In this document: positions 54,868 through 63,025 of the stretch, one piece after another
Layout: every line of letters begins with the position of its first letter
How positions within the stretch are numbered: position 1 is the stretch's first letter
Assembly (NCBI RefSeq): GCF_007997155.1
Contig: NZ_VORT01000004.1
Coordinates: forward strand, 248,001 to 312,000
DNA length: 64,000 nucleotides
Direction: 5' to 3'
Origin: Aequorivita antarctica
Lineage (GTDB): Bacteria > Bacteroidota > Bacteroidia > Flavobacteriales > Flavobacteriaceae
Position numbers and translations under genes: made by a program
Notes under the pieces: model-generated
Told to the model about the DNA's origin: nothing
Databases searched by the model: none
What the model saw: the letters and a program-made list of their open reading frames with translations, nothing else

Positions 54868-55743
54868 TTAATCCCTTTTCCGAAGCTTCCACCGTTTATG
54901 CGACCATAAATAATACTCAGGCTTTTCGCGAATCTGGTTTTCCAAAGCATCAAAGAACATTCGGGTTACTTGAAAATCAGGGTATTCTTTTGGGTTGTCT
55001 GCCAATGGAACAAAAGTTGCCATGTAATAGCCTCGTTTTACTTTTTCAACTTTTAAATAAAGTACAGCGAAATCGAGCTTTTTGGCCAATTCTTCAGTTC
55101 CGGTAAACATTGGAACATCTATTCCCATAAACGTGTCGCGGTGTTTGAAAGCGCCTAGTTTTGGGGTTTGATCTGAAAGTATGTAAGTTAGCGTTTTGAC
55201 TCCTTTTTTCCACTTTCTAAAAAGCACGCCGACAATCTTTTTGTTGCTCACAATGATGCCGCCAAAGTGCTCCCGAGTCTTTTTTACCAAAGCATCAAAT
55301 TGTTTGCTGTCTAAAGGTTTGTAAACAGCGTGGGCTTGATGTTGCATTAACTTGTTTAAAATACCGCTCCATTCCCAATTACCGTAATGTCCTGCCATTA
55401 GTAGGATGCTTCGGTTTTCTTGGTAATATTTATCAAGTATTTCAACATTTGTAACCACAAAACGCTTACGGATTTCTTTTTCAGAAATAGTGAATGACTT
55501 TATGGTTTCAAAAATAATATCGCACAAATGTTTAAAGAATTGTCGTGCTATTCGGTTTCTTTCTTCCTGTGTTTTTTCAGGAAAAACCAAAGCCAGATTG
55601 TCCTTCACGACTTTCTTGCGATAGCCAACAACATAATATACCAGAAAATACAGCGCACTAGATTTAAAGTACAAAATACCCATTGGCAGTTTAGAAAGTA
55701 ACCAAAGAATTGGATAAACCAGTATATAAAGCAATCTTTGCAT
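54868..55743 (-). CDS. LpxL/HtrB-type lipid A or lysophospholipid acyltransferase
   Basis: 291 residues with an N-terminal membrane anchor (about 5-35). The catalytic HX4E motif is in AGHYGNWEW (around residue 118). DQTPK and a conserved FTGTEELAKKLD segment follow. The family transfers a fatty acyl chain onto lipid A precursors at the inner-membrane surface; some Bacteroidota members act on other lipids. It converges with glmM (adjacent stop codons) and is preceded by TAGTTTTG, a possible -7 box, at 55758-55765. Confidence 0.85.
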   Translation of the reverse strand: MQRLLYILVYPILWLLSKLPMGILYFKSSALYFLVYYVVGYRKKVVKDNLALVFPEKTQEERNRIARQFFKHLCDIIFETIKSFTISEKEIRKRFVVTNVEILDKYYQENRSILLMAGHYGNWEWSGILNKLMQHQAHAVYKPLDSKQFDALVKKTREHFGGIIVSNKKIVGVLFRKWKKGVKTLTYILSDQTPKLGAFKHRDTFMGIDVPMFTGTEELAKKLDFAVLYLKVEKVKRGYYMATFVPLADNPKEYPDFQVTRMFFDALENQIREKPEYYLWSHKRWKLRKRD

Positions 55744-55836
55744 AGGAATTGTTACCGCAAAACTAATTAAATTTATTGCAAGAATTAGAATTCAAAATTC
55801 ATTAAAAATTAATAATCCAATAACTCCTTTATCACA

Positions 55837-56487
55837 ATGCAAAATCTACATATTGCAACTATAATAATCATCGCCGCAAATGTTATAATTTCCCTGAAAG
55901 GCTTTAATGATTTTTCTTTTTTTGAGAAATATAAATTCAATATCGCGGGAATCCGTCGAGGTGAACATATTAGAATGTTTAGTTCTGCTTTTTTACATGC
56001 AGACTTTTCACATTTACTGTTTAATATGCTTACATTATATTTTTTCGCAAATGTTGTAATTATGAGCGTGGGCGTAACCTATTTTGTAATCATTTATGTT
56101 GCTAGCCTTTTGGTGGGAAACCTTCTCTCATTCTATTTTCACAAAGATGAATACCACTACAGTGCTATTGGTGCCAGTGGTGCGGTGATGGGCATTTTGT
56201 ATTCGGCCATACTTTTCTTCCCAAATATGGGGCTGTATCTTTTCTTTATTCCAATAGCCATTCCAGCGTGGCTTTTTGGAATGGCATATTTGTTGTATTC
56301 TATCTATGGAATGAAAAAGAGATTGGGGAATATTGGTCACGATGCCCACATTGGAGGAGCATTAGGCGGATATGTTTTAACACTTTTGTTTGCTCCTTAT
56401 TTGTTTGAAACCAGCTTGTGGATTGTTGTTTTACTGGCTATTCCATTAATTATTTTATTCATTATGCATAAACTAGGAAAAATATAA
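55837..56487 (+). CDS. Rhomboid-family intramembrane serine protease
   Basis: 216 residues with six membrane helices. The conserved LFNMLTLYFF region (61-70) resembles the HxxxN helix region. The catalytic serine is in AIGASGAVMG (Ser114) and the catalytic histidine in DAHIGGALGGYV (His171), spaced as in active rhomboids. Substrates are unknown. It ends 57 bases before the SIMPL-domain gene; co-transcription is possible. Confidence 0.88.
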   Translation: MQNLHIATIIIIAANVIISLKGFNDFSFFEKYKFNIAGIRRGEHIRMFSSAFLHADFSHLLFNMLTLYFFANVVIMSVGVTYFVIIYVASLLVGNLLSFYFHKDEYHYSAIGASGAVMGILYSAILFFPNMGLYLFFIPIAIPAWLFGMAYLLYSIYGMKKRLGNIGHDAHIGGALGGYVLTLLFAPYLFETSLWIVVLLAIPLIILFIMHKLGKI

Positions 56488-56544
56488 AGAAGAGAAAAGA
56501 AAATAGAATAGAGAAAAAAGAAGAATAATTAATAATAGAAAACT

Positions 56545-57231
56545 ATGAAAACCTTACAAACACTTTTAATTTTAGCACTAACAACCACTACCATTATGGC
56601 ACAAAACACTTTACCACCACCTACAATAGACGTTACTGGAGAAGGCATTGTTCGTGTTGTACCAGATGAGGTTACAATCAACATTCGCGTTGAAAATACA
56701 GGTGAAAATACCAAAACTCTCAAAGAACAGAACGATGCAACTATTAGTGAAGTTTTAAAGTTTCTGAAGAAAATGAACATCGAGGATAAAGATGTGAAAA
56801 CAGAATATATGAACCTCAGTAAAAACTACGATTACAACAGCAAAACATACACTTTCGCTGCCAATCAATCGCTTTCAATAAAGCTAAGGGATTTAAAAAA
56901 ATACGAACCAGTAATGAAAGGACTTATAGATACTGGCATCAACAGAATTGACGGGGTGTCATTTTCATCCTCAAACAAAGAAGCTCTGCAAAGTCAAGCC
57001 CGTAAAAAAGCGGTAGAAAACGCTAAGATGAAAGCTGAGGAATATACCTCAGTTTTAAACCAAACTGTGGGGAAGGCAGTTTCTATAAGTGAGTTTAATA
57101 ATTCTGGAGGACCGCAGCCTATGTATAAATCGGCGATGATGGATTCTTCTTCAGGAAGTGGAGATCAAACTATTGCAGTGGGTGAAATGGAAATAAAAAC
57201 CACTGTTAACGTTAGCTTCCTACTTAATTAA
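56545..57231 (+). CDS. SIMPL-domain (DUF541) secreted protein
   Basis: 228 residues. Signal peptide ends near IMAQ (about residue 20); the mature protein starts PPPTIDVTGEGIVRVVPDEV, the typical SIMPL opening. The domain continues through LKKMNIEDKDVKTEYMNLS and RDLKKYEPVMKGLIDTGINR. Periplasmic SIMPL proteins form oligomers, and one (BP26) forms a channel-like ring, but their role is generally unclear. A strong terminator follows. Confidence 0.85.
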   Translation: MKTLQTLLILALTTTTIMAQNTLPPPTIDVTGEGIVRVVPDEVTINIRVENTGENTKTLKEQNDATISEVLKFLKKMNIEDKDVKTEYMNLSKNYDYNSKTYTFAANQSLSIKLRDLKKYEPVMKGLIDTGINRIDGVSFSSSNKEALQSQARKKAVENAKMKAEEYTSVLNQTVGKAVSISEFNNSGGPQPMYKSAMMDSSSGSGDQTIAVGEMEIKTTVNVSFLLN

Positions 57232-57251
57232 ATAAATAAGTTTTCCGAATA

Positions 57252-57290
57252 AAAAAGCCTCGACTTCCATTTGGAATCGAGGCTTTTTCT
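57252..57290. terminator. Bidirectional terminator between the SIMPL gene and the P5C dehydrogenase gene
   Basis: AAAAAGCCTCGA (57252-57263) pairs with TCGAGGCTTTTT (57277-57288); an inner TTCC/GGAA stem continues above a single bulged C. T-runs follow on both strands. Confidence 0.9.
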
Positions 57291-57305
57291 TTTTTTTTAA
57301 AAAAT

Positions 57306-58931
57306 TTATCCCATGAAAGGATATCTATAATCCGTAGGTGAAACAAATGTTTCCTTCACCATTCTTGGCGAAATCCATCGGTATAGGTTTTGCTTGCTTC
57401 CAGCTTTGTCGTTTGTTCCACTGTTACGAGCACCACCGAAAGGTTGTTGACCAACAACAGCTCCCGTAGGCTTGTCGTTAATGTAGAAGTTACCTGCTGC
57501 GTTTTCAAGTATTTTTACAGCTTCTTCCAAAGCATATCTGTCTTCACTGAAAACAGCACCCGTTAAAGCATATTCACTGGTTTCATCAACCAAGTGCAAG
57601 GTTTCTTCCCATTTCTTGTCATCATAAACGTATACAGTAAGTACAGGTCCGAATAGCTCAGTACACATTGTTGTGTATTTTGGATCTTTTACTACAATTA
57701 CAGTAGGTTCAATGAAGTAACCCTTGCTCTTGTCATAATTTCCACCTGCAATGATTTCAGCGTTTTTGTCTTTTTTGGCAGCATCTATATAGCTAGCAAG
57801 TTTATCAAAAGACCCTTCGTGAATTACTGCGGTTATGAAATTGCCCATATCATCGGGACTTCCCATTTTAAAGGACTTGATATCTGCAACCAAATATTTT
57901 TTAACATCTTTCCAGATACTTTCAGATATATAGCAGCGGCTTGCGGCGCTACATTTTTGTCCTTGAAATTCAAATGCGCCACGAGCCATAGCTGTTGCAA
58001 CTTGTTTTGGGTCTGAAGTTTTATGAGCGACGATAAAATCTTTTCCACCTGTTTCACCAACAATTCGAGGATAGGTTTTATAGTTGTGGATATTGGTTCC
58101 AACTTTTTGCCAAATATCTTTAAAAACATGAGTTGAACCTGTAAAGTGGATTCCACTGAAATCTGGACTTGCAAGTATAGTATCAGTAATCATAACAGGA
58201 TCTCCCATTACCATATTTATTACCCCGGCAGGAACGCCAGCTTCTCTGAAAACATCCAGAATTACTTTTGCTGAATATACTTGGCTGTCACTTGGCTTCC
58301 AAACAACTACGTTACCCATTAATGCAGCACTAGCGGGAAGATTTCCAGCAATAGCGGTAAAGTTGAAAGGAGTAATTGCATACACAAAACCTTCTAGGGG
58401 ACGGTACTCAATACGGTTCCAAGCAGCGGAAGTAGATTCTGGTTGCTCAGCAAATATTTCAGTCATATACTGAACATTGAATCGTAAGAAATCGATAAGC
58501 TCGCAAGCTGCATCAATTTCAGCTTGGTATATATTTTTTGATTGCGCAAGCATTGTAGCTGCATTGATCTTAGCTCTGTAAGGTCCAGCAATTAACTCTG
58601 CTGCGCGAAGAAAAATTGCTGCACGTTGCTCCCAAGGCATTGCCGCCCATTTTTTTCTAGCATCCAATGATGTAGAAATAGCTTCTTCCACATTTTTTTT
58701 AGTGGCTTTATGATAAGTTCCCAACAAGTGTTTGTGATCGTGTGGGGGAGACATAGTAGCGGTTTCTTTTGTTTTTACCTCTTTTCCATTGATATATAAA
58801 GGTACTTCCACTTCTGAATCGTACATTTCTTTGTAGGTTTCAAGTACTTCCTTACGCTCTGGTGAACCTGGCACATAGCTTTTTATAGGTTCATTTACGG
58901 CGATTGGTACTTCAAAAAATCCATTTCCCAT
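57306..58931 (-). CDS. pruA: L-glutamate gamma-semialdehyde (P5C) dehydrogenase
   Basis: 541 residues. Oxidises glutamate semialdehyde to glutamate with NAD+, the second step of proline breakdown. Aldehyde dehydrogenase landmarks are intact: PFNFTAIAGNLPASAALMGN, the NAD-binding FTGSTHVF, general base Glu293 in GETGGKD, nucleophile Cys327 in EFQGQKCSAASRC, and FGGARNSGTNDKAG near the end. The length matches the stand-alone enzyme, not a PutA fusion. It has a -7 box at 58963-58970 and is monocistronic; proline dehydrogenase is not in the window. Confidence 0.93.
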   Translation of the reverse strand: MGNGFFEVPIAVNEPIKSYVPGSPERKEVLETYKEMYDSEVEVPLYINGKEVKTKETATMSPPHDHKHLLGTYHKATKKNVEEAISTSLDARKKWAAMPWEQRAAIFLRAAELIAGPYRAKINAATMLAQSKNIYQAEIDAACELIDFLRFNVQYMTEIFAEQPESTSAAWNRIEYRPLEGFVYAITPFNFTAIAGNLPASAALMGNVVVWKPSDSQVYSAKVILDVFREAGVPAGVINMVMGDPVMITDTILASPDFSGIHFTGSTHVFKDIWQKVGTNIHNYKTYPRIVGETGGKDFIVAHKTSDPKQVATAMARGAFEFQGQKCSAASRCYISESIWKDVKKYLVADIKSFKMGSPDDMGNFITAVIHEGSFDKLASYIDAAKKDKNAEIIAGGNYDKSKGYFIEPTVIVVKDPKYTTMCTELFGPVLTVYVYDDKKWEETLHLVDETSEYALTGAVFSEDRYALEEAVKILENAAGNFYINDKPTGAVVGQQPFGGARNSGTNDKAGSKQNLYRWISPRMVKETFVSPTDYRYPFMG

Positions 58932-58962
58932 ATTATTTTATTTTTTCTGTTTATGAAGAGTG

Positions 58963-58970
58963 CAAAGGTA
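58963..58970 (-). promoter_or_regulatory. -7 promoter box of pruA
   Basis: Minus-strand TACCTTTG, exact match, 31 bases before the start codon. Confidence 0.45.
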
Positions 58971-58980
58971 CGAAATTTTT

Positions 58981-59107
58981 AGTGTACAGTGTTCAGTAGC
59001 AGTAGGCAGTTTTTCTCTTGCATATGAATAAATATCCTCATTTTATAAGGACAAGATTTACTTAATTTATTAGTTTTACTGATCACCGCCACTGAACACT
59101 GAACACT
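58981..59107. repeat. 127-bp region bounded by 17-bp inverted repeats (MITE-like or dispersed repeat)
   Basis: AGTGTACAGTGTTCAGT (58981-58997) and ACTGAACACTGAACACT (59091-59107) are inverted copies matching at 16 of 17 positions. The 93-base interior is AT-rich and non-coding. The element fills the whole space between pruA and the NRDE gene. No target-site duplication is evident. Confidence 0.5.
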
Positions 59108-59116
59108 TTTTAAAAT

Positions 59117-59839
59117 ATGTGTACCGTAACTTTTATTCCGAAATCTAACAACGATTTTATACTGACTTCTAACCGTGATGAAGCTCCGGGACGCGAAACT
59201 TTTCCGCCAAAAATATATGAAGAGGATGGCGTTAAACTGCTTTACCCGAAAGATGCTGTTGCTGGTGGAACTTGGATTGGTGTAAGCGAAAAGAAAAGAG
59301 CTATAACTTTAATGAACGGCGGTTTTGTTACTCATGAGCGCAAACCTTTTTACCGAAAGAGCAGGGGGTTGGTTGTAAAAGATTTGATGAAATGCGACGT
59401 TTTGAAAAATGAAATTGAAAACTATGATTTCAATGGAATAGAACCATTTACGGCAATTTTAGTTGAATGGAAGACCCAAGTGCAATTATTCCAACTAGTT
59501 TGGGATGGCTTGGGGTATCATTTTTTCGAGGAACCTTTAGCACCAAAAATATGGTCTTCTTCGCCATTATATCCAGAAAATTTAAGGAAAAAAAGGGAGC
59601 AATGGTTTTCAGAATTTTTGTTTGAAACAGTAAAATCTTCGGAAGAAGAAATCCTTCAGTTTCACAAGACTGCAGGGGAAGGAGATTCAAACAGTAACCT
59701 AATTATGGATCGTGGTTTCATTAAAACGAAAAGCATCACTCAAATTGTTAGAAATAAAGTGGGTATTGAGATGCGTTATGAAGATTTACAAACGAATAAA
59801 ATCAGTAATTCCGTGTTCAGTAATGAAGGTTCGACGTAG
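59117..59839 (+). CDS. NRDE/TANGO2-family protein
   Basis: 240 residues. Begins MCTVTFIPKSNNDFILTSNRDE, the defining NRDE opening, with Cys2 placed as a potential N-terminal nucleophile and the NRDE motif at about residues 18-21. Related TANGO2/HRG-9 proteins have been linked to haem handling in eukaryotes; the bacterial role is uncertain. It converges with apaG with only 11 bases between stops and no obvious terminator. Confidence 0.83.
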   Translation: MCTVTFIPKSNNDFILTSNRDEAPGRETFPPKIYEEDGVKLLYPKDAVAGGTWIGVSEKKRAITLMNGGFVTHERKPFYRKSRGLVVKDLMKCDVLKNEIENYDFNGIEPFTAILVEWKTQVQLFQLVWDGLGYHFFEEPLAPKIWSSSPLYPENLRKKREQWFSEFLFETVKSSEEEILQFHKTAGEGDSNSNLIMDRGFIKTKSITQIVRNKVGIEMRYEDLQTNKISNSVFSNEGST

Positions 59840-59850
59840 CGGGTAAGAGG

Positions 59851-60237
59851 TTAATTCATCGAAAAGGGCGCGCTCAAATTGAAAAGTGGAATGGAGACTC
59901 TAAACTTTCGGGTAGTTGTAAAGTTAACCATATTGTAATGCCCCTTCATTGCTCCAAAAGGTGACAAAAGAAGACAGCCACTAGTGTAAGAGTGCTTCTC
60001 TCCAGGCAAGAGTATTGGTTTCTGACCTATTACACCTTCACCTTCCACAATTTCTGTATTGTTTAGTGAATCCTTGATTTTCCAGCTGCGTGAAGTTAGC
60101 TGAACTGTGTCTTTGCTTTGGTTCTCAATGGTCACGTTATAGGCAAAGGCATATTGCATTTTACGGTTTTTGTAAAACGTGCCGTCGAACTCGGTCTTTA
60201 CCGAAATTTTAATTCCGTGGGTTACTTGTTGTACCAT
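59851..60237 (-). CDS. apaG: ApaG-domain protein
   Basis: 128 residues, standard for ApaG. The beta-sandwich fold is marked by VTHGIKISVKTEFDG at the N-terminus, YAFAYNVTIENQS, LTSRSWKIKDS and the glycine-rich VEGEGVIGQKPILLPGE, then SPFGAMKGHYNMV. ApaG has been linked to Co/Mg efflux phenotypes, and the domain occurs in eukaryotic polymerase-interacting proteins; its molecular role is unsettled. It starts 6 bases after the DUF3667 gene stop, so the two are likely in one transcript. Confidence 0.88.
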   Translation of the reverse strand: MVQQVTHGIKISVKTEFDGTFYKNRKMQYAFAYNVTIENQSKDTVQLTSRSWKIKDSLNNTEIVEGEGVIGQKPILLPGEKHSYTSGCLLLSPFGAMKGHYNMVNFTTTRKFRVSIPLFNLSAPFSMN

Positions 60238-60243
60238 GTTTTT

Positions 60244-61338
60244 TTAATAAATCGCTGCGCTTGCTGCCACGAAAATTAGTGCGGCAAAAGTCAATCCTAT
60301 TACAAATACAGTGTTTAAAAATACAAATTTTATTAAAGTTAGCACCCTGCTTTGATGGTAAAAATTACGCAATGCTTTATAGAAGTAAAATGGCCCAATA
60401 AACATGAACAGGCATCCCAAGAAAAATTTTGATCCAATTATAAAGTCTGGAATAATAAAAAGGAGCATTGCCAAAAAGATAAAACTGAAAATGTGGAATA
60501 TGAAAACCATATGTTCCATATAGGTATATTTTTTCCGAGAATAAATAAGCCAGAAAAACAAAGCGAAAAAGGGTGTAAAGAAAAAGAGGAAAAAAGGTAT
60601 TTTGGAAATAACATAATTTATAAAGTCATTAGGATTTTCTTTTATCTTCTCTACAGTCATGTTTTTTGAATAGACCCATCTGTTAAACGATGTATTTCTG
60701 TGATGCATACTGTCTAGTGCAGTTGCAGCATTTTTCACTTTGTTTTTTTCGTAAAAACTATTGTATAAAGAAAATCTTTCTGTATAACTTTTTATAAAGT
60801 TCATTGTGTCCAACTCTTTTTCTGAAAGATATTTTAAAGGTTTCTTTGGCTCTTGCTTTTCTACAGAATCGGCAAATCTAATTGCATCTGCGCTGGTCAT
60901 TTTAATATTCTGCTCTAAGGAATCCAAGTCAGCGTTATCCATTATTTTGGAACTCAAGTTTAAATTTTTGTCAATACTTGGGTTTATAACATCAATTAAA
61001 CTATTCAACAAAAAGTAGACTATAGATACACTTAAAAAGAAACGAAAGGGGTTAGCATATTTTAATCTTTGACCTTTGGCATAATTTCGGGTAATGATTC
61101 CTGGCCTGAAGAGAAGATCTTTCAGAGTGTTTCGGAATCGAGAATCGAAAACTACAATGCTATTAAGGAATTCTCCGAAAAAGTCTTTTGCAGAAAGCTG
61201 CTTATTGCTGTTCAGTTGGGAACAATGTGGGCAATAAACATCGCTAAGGTCAAGTGGGTGGCCACAGTTTAAACATTTTTCGCCACGGAATTGCATGGAC
61301 TTTCTCCCTGTGGAAATTTCATCTTTTTTGTGTTTCAT
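60244..61338 (-). CDS. DUF3667 zinc-ribbon membrane protein
   Basis: 364 residues. An N-terminal zinc ribbon has Cys22/Cys25 and Cys36/Cys39 (KCLNCGH...VYCPHC), followed by the DUF3667 segment KDFFGEFLNSIVVFDSRF and LLFRPGIITRNYAKGQRLKY. Five or so membrane helices occur from about residue 90 and through 240-364, with a soluble loop between. The family is common in Bacteroidota, but its function is unknown. It sits between the T9SS Plug gene and apaG on the same strand. Confidence 0.82.
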   Translation of the reverse strand: MKHKKDEISTGRKSMQFRGEKCLNCGHPLDLSDVYCPHCSQLNSNKQLSAKDFFGEFLNSIVVFDSRFRNTLKDLLFRPGIITRNYAKGQRLKYANPFRFFLSVSIVYFLLNSLIDVINPSIDKNLNLSSKIMDNADLDSLEQNIKMTSADAIRFADSVEKQEPKKPLKYLSEKELDTMNFIKSYTERFSLYNSFYEKNKVKNAATALDSMHHRNTSFNRWVYSKNMTVEKIKENPNDFINYVISKIPFFLFFFTPFFALFFWLIYSRKKYTYMEHMVFIFHIFSFIFLAMLLFIIPDFIIGSKFFLGCLFMFIGPFYFYKALRNFYHQSRVLTLIKFVFLNTVFVIGLTFAALIFVAASAAIY

Positions 61339-61386
61339 TACCCTCTGAAAAAAAGAAATTGTCGCATTAACTTATATTTTAGCCAA

Positions 61387-62640
61387 TCAATTGTTGTTGA
61401 TATTTGTGGAGTTTGCATAGCCTATCCCAATAATACGGTCATAGCGTGCACCCAAATCGCGGAAATAAACTACTACGGTATAATTGTTTTCAGTTTGCCA
61501 AAAATCACCACTCACTGCACCTTGTTCTATGCTTCCGTCACGGTTTACCACTACATATTTATAGCTGTAGTACCCTTGTTTAAAAAGACGTGTGTTTGTG
61601 TAGCTGTCTGTTTTTGGTTCGTATTTCATATAAGTGGTTCCGTCAATGGTCCAATTGTTGAAATTGCCGTAAATGTGAAGTTCCTTATCGCCCAGATCGT
61701 CGTAATACTGTAGGTTGAAGTGCATTCGCACATATTCGGCTTCTAAATCTTGGTTACGGGCATCTACATTGCGAACTACAAAATTTCCGTTTAAGTCGGG
61801 GTTGTAGGTATAAGGCCTGTCGTATCGAGGAATGTTTGTGTATAGGTAGTTTTCATAAACGTCCGTCAATTCTATAGAGCGTATACCATTTGTGGCAGAG
61901 CGTTCGTCTTTATTATCAAAAGAAAGGAATTCATTACCACCACCGAAGGAGGCTTCTGTGTCGTATCTATAGATCAACTCGTTGCCCATAGTGTATTGCG
62001 GCACCAAATCTGTAATGGCGGTATTAAGGTTGTTGTTTTGTAGCACAAGGGTTTTAACCGTTTGCTTCGGATTTATCAATAATAGGTCTGGTGAATTTAT
62101 AGTAAACTGAACTACTTGCTTTTCATTGATAACTTTCAAATTACGGGCGCGTTTTATTTCTACCCCCACTTTTGCGATGTTTTCCATCACCAAAAATTTT
62201 CGGGTGAAAACAAGTTCGCCATCGCTATTGAAGATGCTGAGTAGATAGTTACCGCTTTTTTTTATTTCCCGAGTGTCGCGGTTGGGAATAGTGAGTTCGT
62301 AGTGCGAAAATATTTGCAGCGTGTTCAGCGAGTTTTGATAAGTATCTATGCGCACATCGTCAAAACCATCTAGGTATTCACTTTTGGAAAGATCGGTGGG
62401 CGACCAGTCAAAATTGTAATGTGTAATGGTGTAATAATAATCTTCTTCATCGCCATTGAGTGCGTCAAATGAAAGTTGTAGTCGGCTTCCCAAGTTTATG
62501 ATGGGCAGTTGACTTTGATCTGTACCACCACTGAACTGGATGGTACTGATGTATGATGGTTCAACTTTTTCCACGATTTGGGAGAAAGTTGGGAATACCG
62601 TAAGCAATAAAAGAAGCGTTGAAGAAAGTGTTTTTAACAT
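61387..62640 (-). CDS. Type IX secretion system Plug protein (DUF5103)
   Basis: 417 residues with a signal peptide (ending FPTFSQ). The sequence follows DUF5103: IQFSGGTDQSQLPIINLGS, the ITHYNFDWSPTDLSKSEYLDGF stretch (partly shown), and a C-terminal beta-sandwich (ELHIYGNFNNWTI, YYSYKYVVVNRDG). The flavobacterial Plug protein of this family binds the periplasmic side of the SprA translocon and seals it when PorV is absent. Its presence agrees with the T9SS-sorted proteins encoded in this window. It starts a minus-strand group with DUF3667 and apaG. Confidence 0.85.
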   Translation of the reverse strand: MLKTLSSTLLLLLTVFPTFSQIVEKVEPSYISTIQFSGGTDQSQLPIINLGSRLQLSFDALNGDEEDYYYTITHYNFDWSPTDLSKSEYLDGFDDVRIDTYQNSLNTLQIFSHYELTIPNRDTREIKKSGNYLLSIFNSDGELVFTRKFLVMENIAKVGVEIKRARNLKVINEKQVVQFTINSPDLLLINPKQTVKTLVLQNNNLNTAITDLVPQYTMGNELIYRYDTEASFGGGNEFLSFDNKDERSATNGIRSIELTDVYENYLYTNIPRYDRPYTYNPDLNGNFVVRNVDARNQDLEAEYVRMHFNLQYYDDLGDKELHIYGNFNNWTIDGTTYMKYEPKTDSYTNTRLFKQGYYSYKYVVVNRDGSIEQGAVSGDFWQTENNYTVVVYFRDLGARYDRIIGIGYANSTNINNN

Positions 62641-62725
62641 GATGTTGATTTAAAAAGCTAAGATAACAAATTTTGTGCCTCTTACATTAACGGTTTTTGG
62701 AAAGCAATTGATGTTTTCATCTCTT

Positions 62726-62983
62726 TCATATTTTCAATTCGGCAATTTTCTTTTTTTCTTTGAAATTTCTCCCATGTTGAAAGTTGGAATTTTGGGCTCC
62801 GAGGTTGGAAAGGAAAAGTTTGTAGTATTTGACTGCTTCTCTGATATCTCCTTTCAAATCGTAGGTTTCTGCTAAATACAATTCATTTTCGTAGCCTTTT
62901 GATAATGATGAAGCTTTTTGAAATTGAACAATTGCTTCGTCATGTTTTTTAAGATTGGACAATGCGAAATCTATGTATTGCAA
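62726..62983 (-). pseudogene. TPR-protein C-terminal fragment
   Basis: An 85-residue frame with two TPR-like helix pairs (DEAIVQFQKASSLSKGYENE; DLKGDIREAVKYYKLFLSN). It can only begin at a TTG, because a TAA lies two codons upstream, and there is no signal peptide or N-terminal half. Best read as the remnant of a longer tetratricopeptide protein. A short real TPR adaptor cannot be excluded. The flanking gaps (62641-62725 and 62984-63025) show nothing recognisable. Confidence 0.4.
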
Positions 62984-63025
62984 GGCTTATTTTATTAACT
63001 TCTTGCACATTTTAACTGTTTGGCA

